Positions 16,016 to 23,083 of a stretch of 32,608 nucleotides of DNA are shown in pieces. A program made the position numbers and the translations under genes. The DNA is from an uncultured Clostridium sp. (GTDB lineage: Bacteria; Bacillota; Clostridia; Clostridiales; Clostridiaceae), in assembly GCA_934755305.1 (NCBI GenBank), contig CAKVLD010000034.1, positions 1 to 32,608 of the forward strand, read 5' to 3'. How positions within the stretch are numbered: the first letter of the stretch is position 1; every line of letters starts with the position of its first letter. Below the pieces are notes generated by a model. It was not told the DNA's origin. It did no database searches and saw only the letters and a program-made list of their open reading frames with translations.

Positions 16016-16293
16016 TAAATTTTCTTCTCCTTAATAATGTCTATAATACTTTGAGCTAATAATTTCGAATCCACTTTATAAGTACCACTTGCAATTTTAA
16101 TCTTTATTTCAGCAATCTTCTTGTTATTATCAATATTTATATCATCTAGCGAATAGTCATGTAAACTTCTTCCTATAGATGAAATTTCAATTCTGTCAGT
16201 ATTTTTTTCAACTTTCCCCTTATTAATAACCTTGTTATTATTTTTATTATATAGATTTATTATGTTACTGCTTCCAATCCCCTTAACATTCAT
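16015..16293 (-). CDS. flgM: Anti-sigma-D factor FlgM
   Basis: FlgM binds the flagellar sigma factor and is exported once the hook is complete, which frees sigma-D. The 92-residue form begins MNVKGIGSSNIINLYNKNNN. The conserved sigma-binding C-terminal half reads DRIEISSIGRSLHDYSLDDI, then KKIAEIKIKIASGTYKVDSK and LLAQSIIDIIKEKKI, with the 'I..G.Y.VD...LA' signature. ATG 16293 is chosen because GGAGGAATAAAA lies before it; an ATG 24 nt upstream has no such site. It is first in the late operon behind a sigma-D promoter, a negative feedback arrangement also known in Bacillus. The matching sigma factor gene is not in this window. Confidence 0.95.
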   Translation of the reverse strand: MNVKGIGSSNIINLYNKNNNKVINKGKVEKNTDRIEISSIGRSLHDYSLDDINIDNNKKIAEIKIKIASGTYKVDSKLLAQSIIDIIKEKKI

Positions 16294-16326
16294 TTTTATT
16301 CCTCCATAATCTATCACTCTATTTTA

Positions 16327-16353
16327 TTATCGAATAATAAATATTTTAGTTTA
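16327..16353 (-). promoter_or_regulatory. Sigma-D (FliA-type) promoter of the flgM late operon
   Basis: On the minus strand TAAA (16353-16350) is followed after exactly 17 nt by CGATAA (16332-16327), the same boxes and spacing as before the divergent flagellin. The leader to the flgM ATG is about 27-30 nt. It would drive flgM through the fliT-like gene. Confidence 0.75.
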
Positions 16354-16378
16354 GCAATTTATTATAATTTGTTTAATT

Positions 16379-16554
16379 AAAAAAGTGGCTTCACCACGCT
16401 TTTGTTTATTGATAGTACATCTTGAATTACTAGTTACATCTTAATTATAAATGCATCTTAATTGAAGTCACTTTTTTTAGCCATTCAAAAGGTTCTAAAA
16501 GAAAAATAATTCCTTATAAAAATACCATTTAATTATTTTTCTTTTTGGTTCTTT
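16379..16554 (-). ncRNA. Candidate structured small RNA or leader upstream of flgM
   Basis: A sigma-A-like promoter (16561-16589) would start an RNA near 16554. It runs through a 15-bp perfect hairpin (arms 16531-16545 and 16497-16511, 19-nt loop) and then three imperfect tandem repeats (16409-16461). It ends at GTGG-TGAAG-CCAC followed by six T (16397-16379). The terminal TGAAGCCACTTTTTT can instead pair over 15 positions, one a G-U pair, with AAAAAAGTGACTTCA at 16477-16463. The last hairpin and this long-range pairing exclude each other. No open frame longer than about 8 codons with a ribosome binding site is visible. The product would be about 175 nt, ending before the flgM sigma-D promoter. 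It is either an independent small RNA or an attenuated leader with read-through into flgM. This is an inference from promoter, fold and terminator signals only. Confidence 0.3.
16409..16461. repeat. Three imperfect 17-18 bp tandem repeats
   Basis: On the plus strand the units are TTGATAGTACATCTTGAA (16409-16426), TTACTAGTTACATCTTAA (16427-16444) and TTATAAATGCATCTTAA (16445-16461). The shared core is ACATCTTAA, or TTAAGATGT on the minus strand. They lie in the loop of the long-range inverted repeat 16379-16477. They could be repeated protein-binding sites or repeated RNA motifs; nothing else like them was noticed in the window. Confidence 0.6.
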
Positions 16555-16560
16555 TGCGGC

Positions 16561-16589
16561 ACTATAATTATTTTTAACGTATTTGACAA
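16561..16589 (-). promoter_or_regulatory. Possible sigma-A promoter between fliY and flgM
   Basis: On the minus strand TTGTCA (16589-16584) and TATAGT (16566-16561) are 17 nt apart, each one base from consensus. It points toward flgM. The -35 lies next to one arm of an inverted repeat (TTTTTAACGTAT at 16571-16582, partner ATACGTTAAAAA at 16652-16663). On the opposite strand the same place contains TTGACA (16583-16588), but no good -10 follows. Confidence 0.5.
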
Positions 16590-16658
16590 CTTACATATCA
16601 AAAAGATAGTAATAATCAGTACTCGCTCTTAAAAAAGTTTTTAAATTTTCTATACGTT

Positions 16659-16686
16659 AAAAAAAGCGTAGCTGTACTACGCTTTT
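16659..16686 (-). terminator. Terminator of the chemotaxis/switch operon
   Basis: AAAAGCGTAG pairs perfectly with CTACGCTTTT around a 5-nt loop, and on the minus strand the T run extends to seven. It starts 10 nt after the fliY stop. The plus strand is also followed by a T-rich tail, so it may be bidirectional. Confidence 0.92.
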
Positions 16687-16695
16687 CTTTATATT

Positions 16696-17838
16696 TTATT
16701 TTAAAGATTTTATTCTTTCAGCACTACTTACAATGCTAGTTATTCTAACACCGAAATTTTCATCTACTACTACTACTTCCCCAAATGCAATTTTCTTTCC
16801 ATTTACAAGAATTTCAACTGGTTCTTCTGCTAACTTATCTAATTCAATTAACGAACCTGTTCCTAAATCTAATATTTCTTTAATACTTTTTTTAGTTCTT
16901 CCAAGTACTACTGATATACCTAAAGGAACATCTAATATTAAATCTATATTCTTATGAGCAGATGCTGATGATGATTGAGTTAAAGGTTGAAAGTTAGCTG
17001 TATGAACTTCTACTGGTTTTGTCGGAGCAGGTGCTGATGATTCTACTCTTACAGGCTCTTCAACTATTGGTTTACTATCAACTGTTTGAACTGGCGCTTC
17101 TACTCTAGCAGATGCTTGAGTTTCCAGAACTCTATTTTCAGTTTCCTCATCTTTTCCCATCATTATAGAAACAATTTTCTTTGCTGTAGCAACAGGGAAA
17201 ATTTGCATTATGTTACTATCAACTATATCTCCTATTGTCATTCTAAAGTTAACTCTTACAATTCCTTCATCACCAGGAATTTGATCTGAAAGTTCCTCAT
17301 TCTTGTCTCTCCAAATTCTTGATTTTGGAGGCGCTATATCAACTTTTCTAGAAAACATAGTTGCCATCGATGTAGCTGCTGAACCAATCATTTGATTCAT
17401 CGCTTCTTGTACTGCGCTAATTTCTATTTCCGTTAATTCATGATTTTCAGGCTTTCCATCTCCACCCATCATTAAGTTAGCTATTACTGCAGCATCTTCT
17501 GTTTTTATTATTAATATATTTCTACCTATTATCCCAGTTGTATACTCTACTTCTAATATTATAGTTGGAGTTTCAAATCCTTCCTTTATATCATTAAGTG
17601 TAGTATGTGTAACTACTGGTGTTGTTATATTAACCTTTTGATTAATAATTTGATAAAGAGCTGTTGAAGCAGATCCCATCGAAATGTTACCTATCTCCCC
17701 CAATAAATCTTTCTCTATATCACTTAACATTTCTATGTTAGTTTCTTTCTCTTTACTTATAGATTGGTCTTTACCATCTCCACCACCTAACAGTGAATCA
17801 ATTTCTTCTTGAGATAAAAAACCATTACTCATACTCAT
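16696..17838 (-). CDS. fliY: Flagellar motor switch phosphatase FliY
   Basis: FliY is the Gram-positive switch protein that combines a CheC-like phosphatase with a FliN/SpoA domain. In the 380 residues an N-terminal CheY-P-binding motif is visible (FLSQEEIDSLLGG, residues 7-19). A CheC-like domain follows at about 35-230 with both acidic-Asn phosphatase helices, LLGEIGNISMGSAS and AVQEAMNQMIGSAA. A Pro/Val/Glu-rich linker covers about 240-295 and the C-terminal SpoA domain about 300-375 (LDVPLGISVVLGRTKKSIKE, then LGTGSLIELDKLAEEPVEIL). It would dephosphorylate CheY-P at the motor and form the C-ring base. The ATG lies inside the fliM end, overlapping by 14 nt, with AAGGATG upstream, so the two are coupled. 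It is the last gene of its operon. Confidence 0.96.
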   Translation of the reverse strand: MSMSNGFLSQEEIDSLLGGGDGKDQSISKEKETNIEMLSDIEKDLLGEIGNISMGSASTALYQIINQKVNITTPVVTHTTLNDIKEGFETPTIILEVEYTTGIIGRNILIIKTEDAAVIANLMMGGDGKPENHELTEIEISAVQEAMNQMIGSAATSMATMFSRKVDIAPPKSRIWRDKNEELSDQIPGDEGIVRVNFRMTIGDIVDSNIMQIFPVATAKKIVSIMMGKDEETENRVLETQASARVEAPVQTVDSKPIVEEPVRVESSAPAPTKPVEVHTANFQPLTQSSSASAHKNIDLILDVPLGISVVLGRTKKSIKEILDLGTGSLIELDKLAEEPVEILVNGKKIAFGEVVVVDENFGVRITSIVSSAERIKSLK

Positions 17839-18820
17839 TCACATCCTTATCTATAATATCCAATACAGATACTCCAATATTTTTCCCTATAACTCCTGGT
17901 TGTGCATAGTAACATTCCTTATCTTCCACGTATAACCTTATAGGGTTAGTGCACTTACTATCTAATTTAATTATATCTCCTGCTCCTAATTTTAGGAAAT
18001 TATCAATGCTTATTTCTGCCTTTCCAAGTTCTGCCGATAATGATATTTCTACAGGATTTAATCCTTTTTCTAATTTTTCTCTTGACTCTTCCATTAAGCC
18101 ATCATCTTCATTTTGGAACCAATATTGTACAACTAACTTATCTAATACTTTCTCTAATGATAAATACGGTATACATAAATTAACATATGTATTGCTTTTC
18201 CCCATTTCTACAGAAAAAGTTATAAGCGCTACCGGTTCATTTGGCGCCAAAGTTTGATTCATCGCTGGATTTGTTTCAATAGTTTCGACTTCTGGTTCTA
18301 CATCTAATATATCTTCCCAAGCTAACTTCAATCCATGAATCATACCTCTTGTAATTTGTTTCATAATATTTTTATCTATATCTGAAAACTCCTTACTTAC
18401 TACCTGCCTTTCACCAGTTCCACCTAAAAGAATATCTATAACCCTAAATGAAAATTGAGGATTTGTTTCAAATAATATAGTTCCTGTTAATGGTGGCATT
18501 TTGAATAGAGTCATAATTGTTGGATTCTGTATAGAATGAATGAATTCCTCATAAGTTATCTGCTCTACAGTTTCTACCTTAGCCTTCACATTAACTCTTA
18601 CTTGAGCTGTAAGATAATTTGAAATTATTCTAGCATAATTATCATGAATTAACTCTAGAGTTCTTATGTGATCTTTTGAGAACTTTTGAGGACTTCTAAA
18701 GTCATAAATTTTAACCTTATGTTTGTCCTCTTCCTTTGATACTTGTTCAGGTTCTAGTTCTCCTGTAGACAAGGCAGATAACAATGCATCTATCTCACTT
18801 TGGGATAAAACATCTGCCAT
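17825..18820 (-). CDS. fliM: Flagellar motor switch protein FliM
   Basis: FliM is the central C-ring protein that binds CheY-P and links FliG to FliY. The 331 residues start MADVLSQSEIDALLSALSTG, whose SQSEIDALL segment is the CheY-P-binding peptide. The CheC-like middle domain covers about 40-240 (LELIHDNYARIISNYLTAQV; LFKMPPLTGTILFETNPQFS; VIDILLGGTG). The C-terminal SpoA domain begins at about 255 (VEISLSAELGKAEISIDNFL, then LGAGDIIKLD). AGGGAGAAGT precedes the ATG. The stop overlaps the start of fliY. Confidence 0.97.
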   Translation of the reverse strand: MADVLSQSEIDALLSALSTGELEPEQVSKEEDKHKVKIYDFRSPQKFSKDHIRTLELIHDNYARIISNYLTAQVRVNVKAKVETVEQITYEEFIHSIQNPTIMTLFKMPPLTGTILFETNPQFSFRVIDILLGGTGERQVVSKEFSDIDKNIMKQITRGMIHGLKLAWEDILDVEPEVETIETNPAMNQTLAPNEPVALITFSVEMGKSNTYVNLCIPYLSLEKVLDKLVVQYWFQNEDDGLMEESREKLEKGLNPVEISLSAELGKAEISIDNFLKLGAGDIIKLDSKCTNPIRLYVEDKECYYAQPGVIGKNIGVSVLDIIDKDVNEYE

Positions 18821-18841
18821 ACTTCTCCCTCTTTCCTATAA

Positions 18842-19237
18842 TTAATTTAAAAGCTTATCTATATCTATTATCGTTAATAATTTATTATCATAATTTAGTA
18901 TTCCCTTTATATATGAGTTTGATTGCTCATTATCCATTTTTTGAATAGAACTCTCTTCTATATCCAAAACTTCTTCAACCTCATCTACGGTGATACCAAT
19001 TTCTTCATCTTCTACTGTTAATATTATTATATTTTGTTGTTCATTATCAGAGTTAACATTCAATAATAAATTAATATCTACTAATGATTTTATATTTCCC
19101 CTTAAATTTATTAATCCTTTAATATAAGCTGGAGCTTTTGGCACTATTGTTATACCCATTATATCTGTAATGTTTTGAACTTTTTCAGTTTCAACCGCAA
19201 AATGTTCGTCTCCTAACTTAAATGCTACTATTTGCAC
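18842..19237 (-). CDS. cheW: Chemotaxis coupling protein CheW (second copy, beside fliM)
   Basis: CheW couples chemoreceptors to the kinase CheA. This 131-residue copy is a single CheW domain: IVAFKLGDEHFAVETEKVQN, then VPKAPAYIKGLINLRGNIKS and LVDINLLLN, ending GILNYDNKLLTIIDIDKLLN. The RG motif in 'GLINLRGNI' is the conserved receptor/kinase contact. The start is GTG at 19237 with GGAGGCGAG 8 nt upstream. It lies between cheY and fliM and is a distinct paralogue of the cheW at 24632, being shorter and lacking the N-terminal extension. With one cheA and two cheW genes the operon can build arrays with mixed couplers. Confidence 0.93.
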   Translation of the reverse strand: MQIVAFKLGDEHFAVETEKVQNITDIMGITIVPKAPAYIKGLINLRGNIKSLVDINLLLNVNSDNEQQNIIILTVEDEEIGITVDEVEEVLDIEESSIQKMDNEQSNSYIKGILNYDNKLLTIIDIDKLLN

Positions 19238-19272
19238 TCAACTCGCCTCCTAATCCATAGTCTTTCTGTCTA

Positions 19273-19632
19273 TTATCCAAGAACTTTGTTAATAGCTTCA
19301 AGTACTCTATCTGCTTGGAATGGCTTAACTATAAAGTCCTTTGCTCCTGCTTTTATAGCATCCATAACCATTGATTGTTGCCCCATTGCAGAACACATTA
19401 TAACCTTTGCTGCTGGATCAAATTCTTTTATAGCTTTAACAGCTTCAATACCATCCATATCTGGCATAGTAATATCCATTGTTACTACATCTGGCTTTTC
19501 CTTTTTATATAAATCTACAGCAACTATACCATTGCTTGCTTCCCCCACTACTTCGAATCCATTCTTTTCAAGGATATCTTTAATCATCATTCTCATGAAA
19601 GCTGCATCATCTACTATTAATACTTTCGCCAT
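19273..19632 (-). CDS. cheY: Chemotaxis response regulator CheY
   Basis: CheY is the diffusible regulator phosphorylated by CheA that controls motor rotation. The 119-residue single receiver domain reads MAKVLIVDDAAFMRMMIKDI, with acidic residues D8 and D9, phosphoacceptor D53 (TMDITMPDMDG), the conserved Ser in IMCSAMGQQ and the Lys in FIVKPFQADR. The start is placed at 19632: the ATG at 19641 directly abuts GGAGGT with no spacing, while the ATG at 19632 lies 9 nt after it and gives the usual length. It is flanked by cheC, which acts on its phosphate, and a cheW gene. Confidence 0.96.
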   Translation of the reverse strand: MAKVLIVDDAAFMRMMIKDILEKNGFEVVGEASNGIVAVDLYKKEKPDVVTMDITMPDMDGIEAVKAIKEFDPAAKVIMCSAMGQQSMVMDAIKAGAKDFIVKPFQADRVLEAINKVLG

Positions 19633-19650
19633 TTTTCTCATACCTCCAAT

Positions 19651-20250
19651 TTAATTTAATCCTATAATTTCTAATATTTTTTCTAATGAACCTGGCACCG
19701 GAATATAGTAAAAATGTAATCCTACATTCTCCTTATCCTCATTTAAAAATAATGTTTCTATATCAAGTATATATTCATCATATTGACCAGATTCCATAAA
19801 AGTTGTTGTGAGTATTGCACTCAACATATCATAAGTAATTGCTGGAACTGATGCTATTGCATTAAGTCCTGTAAATTGTGAAATAGCATTCATATATGCA
19901 CCTGAAAGAATATTTCCAATTTCACATAAAGCAGACTTACCCATTTCGGTAAACTCTTTAGTTTCTATTCCTGTTAGTAATTCTATCATATTAAAAGCTA
20001 CTTCTTTATCCAAAACAATTAATATATTACCGGGAATATCACCTAATACTCTAACAATAATTCCTGCTCCTTCCCTTTCTCCAACATTGTCAATTAATGT
20101 TGCAAATTCGATAAGGTTAACAGAAGGTACTGTCATATCAATTTTCTTTCCTAACATCATAGATAATGCAGTTGCTGCATTTCCAGTTCCTATGTTAGAA
20201 ACTTCTTTTAACGCATCCATCTGCATAGTACTAAATTGACCCTGCTTCAT
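19651..20250 (-). CDS. cheC: CheY-P phosphatase CheC
   Basis: CheC dephosphorylates CheY-P and works with CheD in adaptation. In the 199 residues both active-site helices are intact: ALKEVSNIGTGNAATALS (E16, N19) and GKSALCEIGNILSGAYMNAI. This makes it a two-site phosphatase like the CheC of Bacillus and unlike single-site relatives. The C terminus VPGSLEKILEIIGLN is typical. AAGGGAGGGATTGT precedes the ATG. It lies between cheA and cheY. Together with FliY the system has two CheY-P phosphatases, one soluble and one at the motor. Confidence 0.95.
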   Translation of the reverse strand: MKQGQFSTMQMDALKEVSNIGTGNAATALSMMLGKKIDMTVPSVNLIEFATLIDNVGEREGAGIIVRVLGDIPGNILIVLDKEVAFNMIELLTGIETKEFTEMGKSALCEIGNILSGAYMNAISQFTGLNAIASVPAITYDMLSAILTTTFMESGQYDEYILDIETLFLNEDKENVGLHFYYIPVPGSLEKILEIIGLN

Positions 20251-20275
20251 ACAATCCCTCCCTTATAATATATTA

Positions 20276-22300
20276 TTATATTAATGCACCTACATCAAGT
20301 ATTAATGTTACTAAGCCATTTCCTAATATAGTTGCTCCAATATATTCTTTAAGAGATTTTAACGTCTTACCTAAAGGTTTTATAACAATTTCTTGTTGTC
20401 CTAATAGAGAATCTACTAATAGACCAACTGTTTTATCTCCAACATTTACTATAATAACAAATTTCTTTTCGCTATCATCAGCTTGGATATCAAGTCTTTC
20501 ATTTAATCTAACTAAAGGAATTACACTATCTCTATATATAATAACTTCTTTTCCATTAGTTCTCTTAATATTTTCTTCTTTATAATCAATTACTCTATCT
20601 ATGAATCCAAGAGAAATAGCTAATGTCTCTTCACCAACATTTACAAGTAATGCTTGAATAATTTGAAGAGTTAATGGTAACTGAATTATAAATGTGGATC
20701 CTTTACCTTCTTCGCTTATTAAATCAACTGTACCACCTAAAGAAGCGATCTTAGTTTTAACAACATCCATTCCTACTCCTCTACCAGAAATGTCTGTTAC
20801 TACTTCATTAGTACTAAATCCTTGAGCAAATATTAAATTTTTAATTTCATTTTCACTTAAACCTTCTGTATTTATTCCTACTTTTTCAGCTTTTGCTCTA
20901 ACTTTTTCTACATTTATACCCGCACCATCATCAATTACCTTAATTAGTGCTTTAGTACCTTCTTGATAAGCAATAAGTTTTACTGTTCCAACTACATCCT
21001 TACCTGCTGCAATTCTTTCTTCTTTAGATTCTATACCATGATCTGCTGCATTTCTTAATAAGTGAATTAATGGTTCACCTATTTCATCAATTACAGTTCT
21101 ATCTAATTCTGTATCTGCACCTTCTATAATAAAATTAATTTCTTTATTTAATTCTACAGATACATCTCTAATCATTCTTGGGAATCTATTAAATACTGTA
21201 TCTAGCGGAAGCATTCTTATCTTCATAACTAAATCTTGAAGATCCGTTGTTGTTCTTCCTACTTGTTCTAATGTTTCTGATAATTCAGGAGACTTATAAT
21301 TTAAAACTATTTGTTCTAATCTTGTTCTATAAATTACAAGCTCTGAAACCATATTCATAAGCTTATCTATTCTTTCAAGATCAACTCTTACTGATTGATG
21401 AGCTTTCTTATGCCCTTCCTTCTTAGCAACTGTCTTTTTAGCTGGCTTTTTAGCTGCTGGCTTCTTTTCTTCTACTATATTTTTAGGTTTAACAGTTTCT
21501 TCATTTTCTTCTTTTTTGTCTTCTACTGGAGCTTCGTTTGTAAAATCTACTGTTTGAATTTCAACTCCTCTTACTTCTGAAATACCTTCAACTAAATTTT
21601 TCACTTCTTCTTCTGTACTATGAGTTACTAATAGAAAAGATAATTGTAAATCAAAATCTTCATTTTCAATAGATTCAGTTTCCGGAATAGATTTAACTAT
21701 TTCACCTATTTCCTCCAAATCCTTAACTATTAGAAAAGCTCTAGCAGACTTTAATAATGTATCTTCACTTAATGATATTTTTATTTCAATAGCATTAAAT
21801 CCCTTTTCTTGAGCTTGCTTTATTACAGATATATCATATTCATTAAGTTGTATTAGACTTTCCTTAACCTCTTCACTAGCAGTTATTTCCTCTGCATTTA
21901 TCTCTGAAGCAGCATTATTAGTGCTATGAGCTATACTATTTAATGACTCCATAATTGGTTCTATATCTACAGGTTCTTCTATACCTTCTTCAACATTAGT
22001 AACCATCTTTTCCAAAGTATCTAAACAGTCAAATAATACTGTAACTACTTCCTGTGTTACTTTTAACTCTCCCTCTCTAAACTTAGACAAAACATCTTCC
22101 ATCTTGTGAGTTAATTCTGCAATATCACTAAATCCCATTGTAGCAGCCATTCCTTTTATAGTATGAGCTACTCTGAATATTTCATTTAACTTATCAACAT
22201 CAGTTGGATCTTGTTCTAAGTCTAAAAGTGATTCGTTCAATGTTTGTAAATTATCCATTGATTCCTCTAAAAACATATTCATGTATTGAGATGTATCCAT
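20276..22300 (-). CDS. cheA: Chemotaxis sensor histidine kinase CheA
   Basis: CheA is the central kinase of the receptor array. With the start at 22300 it has 674 residues. P1 (1-105) carries the phosphorylated H46 (RVAHTIKGMAATMG). P2, the CheY/CheB-binding domain, spans about 150-250. A linker at about 255-300 is unusually rich in Lys and Ala. P3, the dimerisation helix pair, is at about 305-365 and P4, the ATP-binding domain, at about 370-540 (LLRNAADHGIES; IDDGAGIN; GRGVGMDVV). P5 is the C-terminal CheW-like domain. The chosen ATG has GGGAGGA 7 nt upstream. A longer frame beginning at 22390 would overlap cheR by 77 nt and add 30 hydrophobic residues not expected in CheA. Confidence 0.97.
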   Translation of the reverse strand: MDTSQYMNMFLEESMDNLQTLNESLLDLEQDPTDVDKLNEIFRVAHTIKGMAATMGFSDIAELTHKMEDVLSKFREGELKVTQEVVTVLFDCLDTLEKMVTNVEEGIEEPVDIEPIMESLNSIAHSTNNAASEINAEEITASEEVKESLIQLNEYDISVIKQAQEKGFNAIEIKISLSEDTLLKSARAFLIVKDLEEIGEIVKSIPETESIENEDFDLQLSFLLVTHSTEEEVKNLVEGISEVRGVEIQTVDFTNEAPVEDKKEENEETVKPKNIVEEKKPAAKKPAKKTVAKKEGHKKAHQSVRVDLERIDKLMNMVSELVIYRTRLEQIVLNYKSPELSETLEQVGRTTTDLQDLVMKIRMLPLDTVFNRFPRMIRDVSVELNKEINFIIEGADTELDRTVIDEIGEPLIHLLRNAADHGIESKEERIAAGKDVVGTVKLIAYQEGTKALIKVIDDGAGINVEKVRAKAEKVGINTEGLSENEIKNLIFAQGFSTNEVVTDISGRGVGMDVVKTKIASLGGTVDLISEEGKGSTFIIQLPLTLQIIQALLVNVGEETLAISLGFIDRVIDYKEENIKRTNGKEVIIYRDSVIPLVRLNERLDIQADDSEKKFVIIVNVGDKTVGLLVDSLLGQQEIVIKPLGKTLKSLKEYIGATILGNGLVTLILDVGALI

Positions 22301-22313
22301 ATAAAATTCCTCC

Positions 22314-23081
22314 CTATAATTTTCTATAAATAAAAGTAGAAGCTTTCTCAAAACCAAATTCTTTATAGTTATAGATACTTTCTGTAGCACCTACAAATAA
22401 TAAACCACCTGTTTTTAATGATTCGCTAAACTTTTTATATATTTCATTTTTCACATCATTATTAAAGTAAATTACAACATTTCTGCAAACTATTAAATCA
22501 AAGTCTTTTTCATAATTTCCTAAAATCAAATCATGTTTCTTTAAAGTTACCATAGACTTTATTTTATCATTTATATAATACTTATTGTCATTTTGTGTAA
22601 AATAATTTCTTAAATCTTGATCTTTTACATTTTTTATTTCGCTTTGAGTATACTCACCATTTTTAGCTTTTGTAAGAATGGTATTATCAATATCAGTTGC
22701 TAATATTTTATGATTTCTTCCCTTACTAATTCTATCTAAGATTATTGCTAAAGTGTATGGCTCACAACCTATTGAACAAGCTGCACTCCAGATTTTCAAA
22801 TTATTATTTTTAGGTAAAATTTCTTTAGCTAAAACTTCTTCTAATTCATTAAACAATTCAGGATTTCTAAAAAACTCTGTAACATTTATTGTAATGAAAT
22901 CTAAAAATCTTTGTTTTTGCTCTTCATCTCTTTTTATAAGTTGTGTGTATTCTTCTAATGTTTCAACACCAATTCTACTCATTAAACTTTTTATTCTTCT
23001 ATGTAATTGTTCTGGCTTATATGCAGAAAGATTAATTCCTAGTTCTCGATGTATCCACTTATGAAATTCTTCAAAATTCAT
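22314..23081 (-). CDS. cheR: Chemoreceptor methyltransferase CheR
   Basis: CheR methylates glutamates of chemoreceptors with S-adenosylmethionine. In the 255 residues an N-terminal all-helical domain (1-70) ends in FITINVTEFFRNPELF, which is typical of the family. The methyltransferase domain contains the SAM-binding loop IWSAACSIGCEPYTLAIIL, the acidic D in ATDID, and CRNVVIYF. The loop reads SIGCEPY where STGEEPY is usual; this is a mild variation. The cheB stop lies 2 nt upstream. GGGAG is about 12 nt from the ATG, a rather long spacing. Confidence 0.96.
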   Translation of the reverse strand: MNFEEFHKWIHRELGINLSAYKPEQLHRRIKSLMSRIGVETLEEYTQLIKRDEEQKQRFLDFITINVTEFFRNPELFNELEEVLAKEILPKNNNLKIWSAACSIGCEPYTLAIILDRISKGRNHKILATDIDNTILTKAKNGEYTQSEIKNVKDQDLRNYFTQNDNKYYINDKIKSMVTLKKHDLILGNYEKDFDLIVCRNVVIYFNNDVKNEIYKKFSESLKTGGLLFVGATESIYNYKEFGFEKASTFIYRKL

Positions 23082-23083
23082 AT

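Noticed and set aside
16490..16560. Insertion-sequence end (GGTTCTTTTGCGGCAC and a nearby GGTTCT)
   Set aside because: The motif resembles some insertion-sequence termini, but the two copies are in direct rather than inverted orientation, there is no transposase frame and no target duplication was found.
16583..16610. Plus-strand promoter with a perfect TTGACA
   Set aside because: No acceptable -10 box occurs at 16-18 nt (only TAGTAA), and transcription would run directly into the bidirectional fliY terminator.
22301..22390. 30-residue N-terminal extension of CheA
   Set aside because: It would overlap the end of cheR by 77 nt and has no upstream Shine-Dalgarno, while ATG 22300 has GGGAGGA at good spacing and starts the normal P1 domain.
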